Assembly (NCBI GenBank): GCA_903813345.2
Contig: CAIIXF020000005.1
Coordinates: 39,497,375 to 39,561,374, forward strand
Reading direction: 5' to 3'
Origin: Owenia fusiformis
Taxonomy: Eukaryota > Annelida > Polychaeta > Sabellida > Oweniidae
Length of the DNA stretch: 64,000 nt
The stretch's first letter is position 1, and the number at the start of each line of letters is the position of its first letter. Positions 43,901 through 50,555 of this stretch are shown here, one piece after another. The translations under genes were made by a program, and so were the position numbers. Below the pieces are notes generated by a model, which did not search any database, was not told the DNA's origin, and worked only from the letters and a program-made list of their open reading frames with translations.

Positions 43901-44142
43901 ATCTTGGGCGCAGGGAGATTCTCTTTGTGACTATTTCCTTGAATGCTTAGAGGTTGTTTTGGAGGATTGGGCTTGTTTTGTTTATCTTGTTTTGTTTCAC
44001 TTCTTTGTTTCACACTGGTAAGTACTTGCTGCTGATCTGTTGGTTGGACAGTTTCTTTTGATTGCTGTTGGTAATTTAGTGGCAATGATAGCAAAAGTTC
44101 ATCATCGATCCCACAATCATCAAACTCTTCAGTAAACTCCAT
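7910..44142 (-). CDS. DDX11: DDX11/ChlR1-type Fe-S DNA helicase, complete, 26 coding exons
   Basis: ATP-dependent 5'-3' superfamily 2 (XPD/FANCJ group) nuclear helicase needed in this family for sister-chromatid cohesion and replication through G4 and other structures. Exons in transcript order: 44142-43725, 43437-43301, 42938-42803, 42563-42415, 42184-41966, 41510-41403, 40330-40246, 39995-39889, 39067-38972, 38686-38534, 37541-37415, 31766-31722, 31241-31135, 30734-30689, 30234-30130, 29720-29598, 29262-29150, 28673-28601, 28283-28180, 10825-10676, 9964-9896, 9583-9480, 9043-8959, 8602-8527, 8247-8093, 7930-7910. All have GT-AG borders and compatible phases, totalling 3111 nt (1036 aa plus stop). 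Visible motifs: PYDIQ at 156-160; Walker A SPTGTGKS at 181-188; CSRTHSQL (Ia); four Fe-S cysteines at 392, 410, 437 and 472; DEAH at 515-518; [16 protein letters not shown] at about 910-919; QSIGRAIRH (VI) at about 976-984. All key residues are present. Residues 1-140 form a low-complexity, charged extension before the usual DDX11 start. Human DDX11 is about 900-970 aa. Identification rests on end-to-end similarity. Confidence 0.97.
12955..13371. repeat. Two-copy direct duplication, about 200 bp per unit
   Basis: Two adjacent AT-rich copies (roughly 12960-13169 and 13180-13371) share blocks such as GTAAAAATAAATAC, TTGGTTTAACAATACTTTGA, AATAATAACTCATTA and CAAGATTTAAGCAT. Small indels separate them. 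No coding content was seen. Confidence 0.8.
13758..14061. mobile_element. 304 bp MITE with 9-bp target-site duplication
   Basis: The element begins CAAGGAGGATTGGCTCCCAG and ends with the reverse complement of that, a 21-bp terminal inverted repeat with additional loosely matching bases inside. The 9-bp direct repeat AAAAACACA sits at 13749-13757 and 14062-14070, immediately outside both termini. A 9-bp duplication suggests a Mutator-like (8-11 bp) or Merlin-like (8-9 bp) transposase acting in trans. There is no internal ORF. The edges are unambiguous, the family is inferred. Confidence 0.88.
14794..18066 (+). mobile_element. 3.27 kb DNA transposon with about 400-bp inverted repeats and decayed ORF
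   Basis: The ends are inverted copies: TAGCGAGATCAATAGTGCA at 14794 and its reverse complement ending at 18066. Similarity continues inward for roughly 350-400 bp on each side, through blocks such as GAGCCAGAGCCATTTTTGTG and the GGGCGACGCCCAC/GTGGGCGTCACCC region near 15125 and 17740. The trinucleotide TCA flanks both ends (14791-14793 and 18067-18069) and may be a 3-bp target duplication. The left inner end is itself duplicated (about 15110-15590 resembles about 15645-15945). Inside lie + strand coding relics, described separately. An Academ-type element is one candidate because that group has short 3-4 bp duplications and nuclease-bearing ORFs, but this is an inference. Confidence 0.8.
15430..17416 (+). 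pseudogene. Decayed ORF of a TE-linked multi-domain family with C-terminal cysteine-rich CXC-like motif
   Basis: Broken fragments in different frames line up, in order, with a protein family found in many invertebrate genomes whose full-length members also carry a PIN/FEN-like nuclease region. (a) [16 protein letters not shown] (15450-15550) and a second copy near 15830 ending AIREGNFP. (b) [21 protein letters not shown] (about 16105-16205) followed in another frame by [16 protein letters not shown] and [11 protein letters not shown] (16215-16375). (c) [26 protein letters not shown] (about 17020-17115). (d) [19 protein letters not shown] (about 17268-17331), then a stop codon, then [17 protein letters not shown] (about 17340-17392). 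Stops and frameshifts interrupt it, and the nuclease portion expected between (b) and (c) is not visible. The family match is from recognition of motifs only. Not expected to make a functional protein. Confidence 0.75.
18651..19510. repeat. 39-bp minisatellite, about 22 copies
   Basis: The unit is 39 bp, AACAATCACGCTCATC(C/T)AAA followed by CATGTGCTTATTGCATCTA. It repeats about 22 times with very few changes, mainly the C/T site and occasional G/A in CACGCTC. Because 39 is a multiple of three and several frames lack stops, long open frames of 254-303 codons arise on both strands (13-residue periods such as [13 protein letters not shown] and [13 protein letters not shown]). These are a by-product of periodicity; nothing suggests translation. 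The array ends where TGTAATCACATGG replaces the next unit. Confidence 0.97.
19763..19787. repeat. (CAAA)n microsatellite
   Basis: Six tandem AAAC/CAAA units, uninterrupted. Confidence 0.9.
22674..22850. repeat. Dispersed repeat of the GTGACATA palindrome family, copy 1
   Basis: It opens with TTACAGACGCC, followed by a C-rich CCAACCGCC-type string. It then has two near-identical units of about 48 bp containing TATGTCACCACTTTTTG and GGTGGTGACATAAAAA. Each unit is self-complementary (TATGTCACCAC pairs with GTGGTGACATA). Related copies lie at about 39585-39770, 49913-49992 and 54555-54665 with the same TGTTACAGACGCC and GGTGGTGACATA landmarks. Confidence 0.7.
31604..31675. repeat. 72 bp inverted-repeat element
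   Basis: The perfect 15-bp arms CAGAGGCCTTATTCA (31604-31618) and its complement (31661-31675) enclose a 42-nt loop. It sits 46 bp downstream, in transcript direction, of a DDX11 exon (31722-31766). It may be a very short MITE. No clear target duplication was found. Confidence 0.75.
31786..31985. repeat. Repeat copy, inverted partner at about 34400-34550
   Basis: Blocks AATATTAAAGACAATGTGTAA, ATATAAGAGAGGTTTCACAC and a CAGTTCAATTA segment recur in reverse complement and similar order near 34400-34550. The pair encloses about 2.4 kb of the 5.6 kb DDX11 intron (31767-37414), which might mark the two ends of one degraded element. Boundaries are approximate. Confidence 0.55.
32523..32731 (+). 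mobile_element. Mariner-like MITE (TACTGTATAAGTGG family), copy 1
   Basis: The ends are TACTGTATAAGTGGT and its complement. The interior carries TTTCCGAATGGTCAAATTTC, CCTAATGACAAGA and a TTTTCCGAACCTGGCAAAA block. A second copy in opposite orientation is at 39083-39276. Terminal TA dinucleotides fit a TA target duplication. No ORF is present. Confidence 0.85.
33101..33129. repeat. Tight hairpin, 13-bp arms
   Basis: ATCATACAAGTTT, a 3-nt loop TAC, then the exact reverse complement. It lies in a DDX11 intron about 100 bp from another, larger inverted repeat. Confidence 0.8.
33225..33327. repeat. Inverted repeat with perfect 25-bp arms
   Basis: The arms are at 33225-33249 and 33303-33327 (starting TATGACCTGAATCGATTGC), with a 53-nt spacer. 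The perfect match suggests a recent or conserved foldback. No target duplication was recognised, so it may be the remaining core of a larger element. Confidence 0.8.
34400..34550. repeat. Repeat copy, inverted partner of about 31786-31985
   Basis: It contains TTGAACTG, GTGTGAAACCTCTCTTATAT and a TTTAAACTTTACACATGGTC segment. In reverse complement these match the copy near 31786-31985. It lies about 660 bp upstream of the nested SDR gene. Confidence 0.55.
35216..36034 (+). CDS. Classical short-chain dehydrogenase/reductase, intronless, nested in a DDX11 intron
   Basis: This 272-aa NAD(P)(H)-dependent oxidoreductase of the classical SDR type has a full Rossmann fold. Visible elements: cofactor glycine motif TGSSNGIG at 11-18, NNAG at 91-94, active-site NVSS at 140-143, YAISK at 157-161 with catalytic Tyr157 and Lys161, CPGPI at 187-191, and a C-terminal [10 protein letters not shown] block. 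Length is normal for the class (250-280). One extra residue separates the active-site Ser from Tyr compared with most relatives. There is no signal peptide or membrane segment, so it is probably cytosolic. The substrate cannot be deduced; FabG-like and DHRS-like enzymes are closest in feel. The frame is uninterrupted in a single exon on the strand opposite DDX11, inside the intron 31767-37414. The upstream in-frame context has no better ATG. It may be a retrocopy or an anciently intronless family member. Confidence 0.92.
   Translation: MSFLRKCVIITGSSNGIGKATALLLASKGANVMIHGTKQDCIHSVVEQCRKVGVKGAVFPSFQGRIESEEVMETITAIALKEFGQLDVLINNAGARLKYDLRTSPMADFDEQIALNLKSPVRMSQLCLPALAESGGNIVNVSSCLGVRPSSVSSSFYAISKAGLNMFTQCAALEFANDGVRVNAVCPGPIPTEAIKRMGMTNEQANAYYKRFSTIIPTKSVGNVDKTSKLIAYLASEDAAMINGQCIVEDGGLSLTGLQYDVIRSLSKETLS
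36609..36614 (+). terminator. Candidate polyadenylation signal of the nested SDR gene
   Basis: AATAAA about 575 bp past the stop. ATTAAA at 36179-36184 is a nearer alternative. Confidence 0.25.
37011..37235. repeat. Imperfect direct repeat, two units of about 82 bp
   Basis: Units at about 37011-37092 and 37156-37235 share ATGGCC, TAATCAG, TAACATGTGTAAAAAT and AAATCTGTT. They are separated by about 60 bp that also carries AAGATGGCCGCC. Similar AAGATGGC-rich sequence appears near 61195-61450. Confidence 0.7.
37670..38000. repeat. Dispersed GGGATATATC/GGGTTTATCC repeat family, longest copy
   Basis: It carries AAGTTGGTAAGATATATCCC, CATATCCTGATTTTGAGGTT, a duplicated GCATATCTTCCCGCTTCCGG, and CTCTGGATAAACCCTATATC at the other side. 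Reverse-complement relatives are at about 60172-60400 and 61305-61405. Shorter pieces lie at about 26300-26360, 28705-28745, 40900-40985 and 43025-43085. No coding content is credible. Confidence 0.75.
39083..39276 (-). mobile_element. Mariner-like MITE (TACTGTATAAGTGG family), copy 2
   Basis: This is the inverted copy of the element at 32523-32731. It has the same terminal TACTGTATAAGTGGT and internal GCCAGGTTCGGAAAATTAA and TTTGACCATTCGGAAAATTA. It is about 15 bp shorter than copy 1. It starts just 16 bp upstream, in transcript direction, of the DDX11 exon at 38972-39067. Confidence 0.85.
39585..39770. repeat. GTGACATA palindrome family, copy 2
   Basis: It contains CATTTGTTACAGACGCC, a CCAACCATGAAA segment and a terminal GTGGTGGTGACATAAAAA, as in the copy at 22674. 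It lies in a DDX11 intron. Confidence 0.65.
40367..40526. mobile_element. 160 bp MITE-like element with 16-bp terminal inverted repeats
   Basis: GCCTCAGTCACATTTG at 40367-40382 and its exact complement at 40511-40526. T/A-rich flanks (TTTAT and TTTAA) could be a diverged target duplication. It is located 37 bp upstream, on the gene strand, of a DDX11 exon (40246-40330). No ORF. Confidence 0.8.
40998..41281. mobile_element. 284 bp foldback element with perfect 30-bp arms
   Basis: The arms are at 40998-41027 and 41252-41281, beginning TGTATTTCATACCTACTGAG. The interior has A-rich and T-rich runs plus a short palindromic GGATACAGCATGTATCC. It abuts a fragment of the GGGTTTATCC repeat family on its left. 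No clear target duplication. Confidence 0.8.
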
Positions 44143-44167
44143 GTTGCACAGACTTCAGGTGATGTGT
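44143..44167 (-). other. DDX11: DDX11 5' untranslated sequence in first coding exon
   Basis: A TTTTCAG acceptor precedes 44167 on the gene strand. This leaves a 25-nt leader before the ATG at 44142-44140 and implies an upstream non-coding exon. Confidence 0.55.
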
Positions 44168-45347
44168 CTGAAAATATGAGCATGGTCTTTACATAATATT
44201 GCAATTTTAATAACTGAGATCATAGGTGCATTCATACTTCTGATTGAAATATCTGCATTTTACTCAAGTTATTCCATGACATTTCTATCTTAAATCTCAA
44301 ATCTAAAAAACATATCCTTTTTAAAGAGATTGAAATAAAAATTCAACAAAATGATAATATTATCCATAATTTATTGCAAATTGTTCAACATCAATACATA
44401 CCCATTTTATGAAATATAAATTTATAAAAATGCACATAAAAACTAAAAATGTCCAGCTTTAGACCAGTGCGAATCTCTGATTATCCAATTGTTATCCTAA
44501 GACTATCCTATTATTAACTTTGTTCCAAACATGTGATAAGCAGAGAACAACAAAAGAGAATCCTTTGTAAGAGCAACCATCACAGAGACTACCCTGTCAT
44601 TTACTGCACTCCTAACAAGACACCTGCCCTTACAAATTATATTAAGATGATACGTCTTCATATCATTTACACATCACTTGGTAATATCAAGATTTTTAAA
44701 GCTTGATAAGTATATTCCCTAAAATAATTTTTTTATCTTTTGTTGTGACTTATAAAACATGTTAGGGTTGATTAGGAGGTAACTTTGGTGAACATTTTGA
44801 AAGGCAAAAACAGTAATATATATGATAATGAATTTCAAGATCTGTATAGCCTATTCATGATTTCAAAGATTCAAGTAAATTCTGAGTGATACATGGTCTG
44901 CAAGATAGACTACATTTTCACTGATTTTATGAGGATTTGGAGTTACAGTTATAGCCCATTAAGCTCATTAAAAGTTCATAAATTCTGCCCTTTCTTTCCA
45001 AAAGATCAAAGGTCAATTTCTGCCCTTTACATACAGGGTGGGCAATATAATTATGTGCACATTTAGAAGATTTTAATGTTTAGTACAATTTGTCTTTGAT
45101 AGAATCAATTAGTTCTGCCATTGTTAAATTGAAATCTTCAGACAATAATAACAATTTATATATAAAACTTTTTTGAAAAATGAAGACGTACTACTGGGGT
45201 GGTCACAAAAACAAAAAAATCAAACCTTTAAGTTGCATCAATTTTTGTAAAATTGAGAACAAATCTTAAAAAAACATTTTTTGGGGGTTGCTTATGCCAC
45301 GATCGCACACCCCCCCCCTGACTTATTAATATAGCCATTAAAGGATA

Positions 45348-46127
45348 TACACTCCTCTCCATAAGTTTGGCAACCTTTGCTCCCCCATTGAACTATGTGT
45401 TAAAGCCTCTTTACCTTTGAATTTTTATTTACTTAACCTGCGATGAAAATACTTATACTATTGATGGCAGTGTAATTTGACTTTATTTCCAATACCTCCA
45501 AATTTTCTCAATTTTTTCATCAATTGCAATAGGTCGAGAATTTATGATAATTTTGACGACTTTTTGAAAAATCGACATTCCCATGTTAACCAATGGGAAA
45601 TGGTAGGTTTGCCGCAAGTTATATGACAGAAGATCCATCCATCTGAGTCCTTGCAAAAAATAGGTCTTTAAAGTAATTTTTTTTCAAAAAACCTCTCCCA
45701 TTGAAATAACACAGGGGGTGAAAAATAATTTTCAAAAATGACTTTGAAGCTCTGTATCTTTGTATTCATCAAGTAAACTAAACACTTAGTGTACAAAAAA
45801 GTTAGACTATATAAATATATTTTTTGCTGAATTTTTCACTGAATAGATATCCTGATTTCTGATTTGCCCCGAACCCACCATTTCCCATTGGTTTGCATGG
45901 GAATGACGATTTTCAAAAATTCACCAATTTTATCATCAATTTTCGACCTATTGTAATTGAGGAAAAAAATTGAAAAAATTTGGAGGTATTGGAAATAAAG
46001 TCAAATTACGTTTCCATTAAAAGTAAAAGTATTTCCACAGCAGGTTATAAGTAAATAAAAATTCCAAGGTAAAGAGGCTTTAACACGTAGGGGAGCAAAG
46101 GTTGCCAAACTTATGGAGGGGAGTGTA
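45348..46127. mobile_element. 780 bp Tc1/mariner-like foldback element
   Basis: The outer ends read TACACTCCTCTCCATAAGTT and, at the right, its near-exact complement. Inverted similarity extends about 270 bp inward on both sides, including GCAACCTTTGCTCCCC, AAATAAAGTCAAATTA and CCATTTCCCATTGGTT. Terminal TA on both ends fits TA insertion. No transposase ORF, so it is non-autonomous. It lies in the presumed first intron of DDX11. Confidence 0.88.
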
Positions 46128-47261
46128 GAAGTGATAAGATAGCAACGAGTTGAGGAGTGTTTTGAAAAAAACTATCATTTTCTACGATATTTTTGGTCTG
46201 GAGCGTTCTAGAGCTTCTATGACTGCAAAATGTGGATAATCATTATAAAGAGAAAGAAGTGCAATACTTTTAAGAAAAAAATATCAATATGTTTTCTAAA
46301 ATCTTTCACTAACTCTAGATCTTTGCTTTCTCTGGATTTATAAAGAACAATAAAACACACAGGGTTTCATGCAGAGTATAAAACATAAGTGGAGGTCCTA
46401 AATTTACAAATCCATTTCAGAAGGAACATGGACATTCTATTTAGGTTGAACTACTGCTTATTTATTAATGAATACACTGTACCTGAAGGATGATAGTTCC
46501 TATACAGAAAAATCATGACTGATGTGCACAGGGCTCATGAGGGGAATGTTTTCTCTAATTAGCTTGTTTCATAGTTAAGTGAAACATAACATGGTCTAGA
46601 ACCATTGGTAATCAGGTATAATCAGGTGGGCTAATGCAAGTAAATTTGGAGATCTCAACAATGCACAAGAAGATGTATCAACATCCGACATCTATTGGTG
46701 GCTGAATAATAATTGCTATATTACTGATGTGAAATTTGCCGAAATATTGTTAAATTTACTGTCTTCCCAAGGGTATAATGGGCTTGGGGGAGCTTGGGAA
46801 AGCTCACCCCTTGCAAATTCCCCAAAAGAGTGCCTTTGGATAGAAGAAGCTCTCGTGAGCTCACCCCTGATTTAATAAATGATCGGTTATACCCGAGTCA
46901 AATCATACCCAACATATTTAGACATGAATTGTCTATGTCTGTCTCTGAATCGTGCACAGTAATGTAAATATGATATGCAATGTTAAATTGATGAGTCCTG
47001 AAATGGAAAAAAACATTGTTTAGAATAGAAACACATTTAACACAACTGAATCTGTTACATAAAACATCAAGAATGATGGGAACTAAGGAAGTATTTGTTA
47101 TATGCGCATCCATCAGTATCCTTCTTGAGCTAAGTCATATTTTTTGCGATCAAATTAGTCAGAAAAATCAAGACTGTACTCAAATTATTAAGACCTACAT
47201 TTGTATGGTTGTAAAGACCTTTGGGTACACCCATCCAGATACAAGACTTAAAAAAGAGTGT

Positions 47262-47335
47262 GCTTAACCCAGGACCTTTCGCTCTCGAGTCAGATGCTAC
47301 CCCTGAGCCATAAGGGTTAGTCACTACAGCTGAGA
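47262..47335 (-). repeat. tRNA-like SINE head or tRNA pseudogene
   Basis: On the - strand the sequence TGGCTCAGGGGTAGCATCTG matches an RNA polymerase III A box. About 30 nt later GGTCCTGGGTTAAGCAC resembles a degraded B box (normal GGTTCRAATCC). Spacing suits a tRNA-derived SINE promoter. The acceptor stem does not pair convincingly, so it is not a functional tRNA. Confidence 0.5.
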
Positions 47336-48254
47336 CTTTAATAGTGACTTGCTATCGAAGGTCATTATACCATCCCCCTGGAAGACAACGTCCCATTGTA
47401 ACTGATTCACAAGGGTAATTCCACTTCTTTTTTTTTAATTTTTTTTATTTATTGACATATTTATACAAAGAATACATTAAACAAATGCACATATGCTTGT
47501 GGCTGGGCATCAGCATTATCAGCCACGTTATATGATGAAACTCAATTAACAGTATTCAATCAGACATTAAGAAAAATGGTTGTATTTTGTGGAGGGTTAC
47601 AGTGGTGGGGGTGACCTAGACATTTTTACATCGTTCAAAAAGATGGCACTACATTTGAGGATATTTACGTTTGCAGCTTTAGGTAGTCTTTTATCAGCAT
47701 TGAGGATAAGGGAGAGTTTGTCTCGTTGTGATCTATATTTATTAGAATATTCTATGTTCATATTTTTTAATTCATTTTCAAATTCACTGCTTCATTTCGT
47801 CAGTAGAACGGTAAAAATAAGAAATTGGGTGACCATTGTGCAAAAATATATGGAAAAGTATATTCATAATGTACATGAATGACATTTGTATATCTTGGAT
47901 TGCTTCTAGTTTGGCTTATAAAGTGTGTGGCCTCTTATATTTGGATGTTTCTCTGCCATGTTATTTTCAATAAGATTAACATGGCTGAAATTCTTCAAAT
48001 TACAAGACGGCACAGGCTTATTGCACAAAAAACTAAAAAATATACTTTTCCATATATTATTGCACAATGGTCTCCCAATTTCTTATTTTTGCCGTTCTAC
48101 TGTTGAAATGAAGCAGTGAAATGGACTCTAGAATTTAATTGTACCTTACTACTTAATTGAATTGTTATAATGCTTATTTTTGGGAAGGGAAGTTTCCTAA
48201 AATTGATTGTGTGCCTGAAATTTCCTGTTTTTCCCACAGGAGGGACATAATGAT

Positions 48255-48289
48255 CAATAGACTGAATTCTCAGGAAATTCAGTCTATTG
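48255..48289. repeat. Hairpin, 14-bp perfect arms, 7-nt loop
   Basis: CAATAGACTGAATT, then a 7-nt loop CTCAGGA, then the exact complement. Confidence 0.8.
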
Positions 48290-48484
48290 GATATAGACTA
48301 CGTGAACCCCTCAGGCACAATTTCCAAATCATGGTGGTTTCAAAGCCCATAGTGTCCAATATTGTCTATATACATATCCTCTAAAATTTGTTTATTTGAC
48401 ATTTTGTATACTCTCATGAACTGATGTAGTCAAGTTTAATTAAGCTTAGGTGCATTCATGCACCCGAGAGTTTAGTTCAACGTC

Positions 48485-48548
48485 GTTAAACTCAATAACG
48501 GCGTTCTTTATTATTAGGAATTTTGTTGGGGCCGTTATTGAGTTTAAC
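48485..48548. repeat. Hairpin, 18-bp perfect arms, 28-nt loop
   Basis: GTTAAACTCAATAACGGC at 48485-48502 pairs perfectly with 48531-48548. It lies less than 200 bp downstream of the proposed DDX11 non-coding exon, inside its first intron. Confidence 0.85.
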
Positions 48549-48721
48549 CTCCTTGCTATTCTTTCCTTTGATGCAAGTTCTGAATCCATCGAAACCATTT
48601 TTCCGCGATAACGTGCAACTGATACTTGACAATAATATAAAAACACATAACATCAAGCGATTTAACACAATATTTTTGTGTTAAATGTTCATTTATACGA
48701 GTAAAATGAGGCCACACTTAC

Positions 48722-48795
48722 CAATCTCTAAAGTGACATTTCCGCATGTTCCGTCATTGTGTCTGTTCGTCTGAGTGTCCCGGATCGTAAAATTA
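48722..48795 (-). promoter_or_regulatory. DDX11: Candidate DDX11 non-coding first exon and promoter zone
   Basis: On the - strand a strong donor GTAAGTGTGG follows AGAGATTG at 48722. This could splice to the acceptor at 44168. Upstream (48780-49100) CpG density is higher than elsewhere in the window, including CCCGGATCG, TATCGCGATTACTCGGG and the perfect palindrome GCGTGTATACACGC (48910-48923). The transcription start is not determined. The next gene (50556, + strand) is divergent, about 1.8 kb away. Confidence 0.4.
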
Positions 48796-49807
48796 AACTA
48801 CCAGCGAAACGAAATTGTTGTCAAATAGATTGATAATTATTATCGCGATTACTCGGGATAAAAAGATCAATTTTGAGGATAACGGGTATCTTTGATTAAT
48901 TTATATAGCGCGTGTATACACGCAAAATAGTTATTAATTGCAAACCCACTGTTCGTTTATGCAGTGCCGTGATGACGGTTAATTCCTGAAACGATTTGCA
49001 ATTTCGATGTTACCGAAACTGACCGACATTTTCGTCATATTCCAAACCTGTCTCCAATATTTTCGTAATTATGCATCAATAGGGTCTAAGGGGGATACGG
49101 GACGGGGTGTATGCGTTTATAAGGTATGTATGCATGTTTGAATCACATTCTTTGTGTAATATTGCCATGTTTTCAGGGTTTAATTTGTTCCGCTTGTCGA
49201 AACCTGCTGAACGATTAAATTAACGCATCAAAGGCAAAATGGTCATGGAGGTTAGACCTAGCCGGGCCATAACACATGTCAGATAAGAAACGAGGCCCGC
49301 GCTAGGTCTAATGTTGTTGGACTACCGAGAGTTGAAAAATTATTGAAAAAAATCTTGGCCTAGAGTTGGGAAATCCTCACTGCTGCAGCAAGAATTTGCT
49401 GCATTTTCTTGTATGATTTTATTCTATGTGCTTATTGTTAGGAAATTTGATGACTTACGTTTTCCATAAGCTTCCGTTGTAATCATTAACTCGTGCAAAT
49501 CGTTACTGAGCTTGTTTTGTTGTTTTCGATTTTGGCTCCATTTTTAATTTTACACTTCCGCTACAATAATTTGGCGAACGACAAAAATATAGCAATTTGA
49601 ATATTGTTCGCATTTTGACATCAACAAAGTTATTCAAATTATAATGAGGGAGAGTATAGATTTTAGGCAGACTTATTTGTGATTTCATGTTATAGTGAAT
49701 ACAATTTGTATGGCAATAATATATTATGTGCAAATCTTCCTGCCCATGAAACTCCAGACTATACTCATTACACAGAAATGTTACAAGAGACCGTAATTAC
49801 AGAAATG

Positions 49808-49839
49808 CAGAGACATATAAAACATTTTATATGTCTCTG
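49808..49839. repeat. Tight hairpin, 15-bp arms, 2-nt loop
   Basis: CAGAGACATATAAAA, CA, then the exact complement. Confidence 0.85.
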
Positions 49840-49912
49840 AGAAATGGAAGCACAAATAACTAAAGATACCGAAGCTAAGGAGGAACATATTCAGTGACAG
49901 AATAATAAAAAC

Positions 49913-49992
49913 CTGAGACTAACATAAAATGTTTACAGTCTCCGAATATTTCATGGATGGTGGTCAGTGGTTGGCATTTATGTTAGTCTCAG
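49913..49992. repeat. 80 bp inverted repeat, GTGACATA-related family fragment
   Basis: CTGAGACTAACATAAA (49913-49928) pairs with 49977-49992. The interior TTTCATGGATGGTGGTCAGT and GTGGTTGGCATT also occurs in the repeat at about 54600-54655. Confidence 0.75.
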
Positions 49993-50555
49993 TAAATACT
50001 TAGGGGGCCATTAGGATTCCCTACCTCAAATGTTATCGATGCCAACCTAGCTTGCAAACTTGAAACTGAATATTGAGAATTTAGGTTCAGATACAAGAAT
50101 TTGATATCTAATGCCAACCCCAATCCCTCATGTCACAGATCTCTACGACAAATCGAATACAGCGAGTAGATAACTTTGTCAGAAAGGTTTGGAAGTCGTT
50201 ATTCGTCAACAAGCAGTCAAATGTTTAAACATTTTAATTTCAACTCAGTACAATATCAAATAAGCAGAACAATTACAAATTGGTGATCAAAATGATCAAA
50301 TGTGGTCCATAGGTTTCATCTTGAAAGCCCATTGTTTCATGTCCATGCTCAATCAAATGGCAAGATATCGATAACTCTTAAATTCACTTTACATTGGATC
50401 CAATCAAAATTTATTGAATTGAAAACTGACAATGAATGCTATACACTTTTTGTCACATCAACATTATTCTGTACAAAGTACATGAGTTGACCTACTTTAC
50501 TGTGTAGAAGGGGTCTTTGAAAAGTGGGTCATATCCGGGGCCTTTCTCTCTCATC

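Noticed and set aside
47262-47335. Functional tRNA gene
   Set aside because: The A box is good but the B box is degraded and the acceptor stem does not pair.
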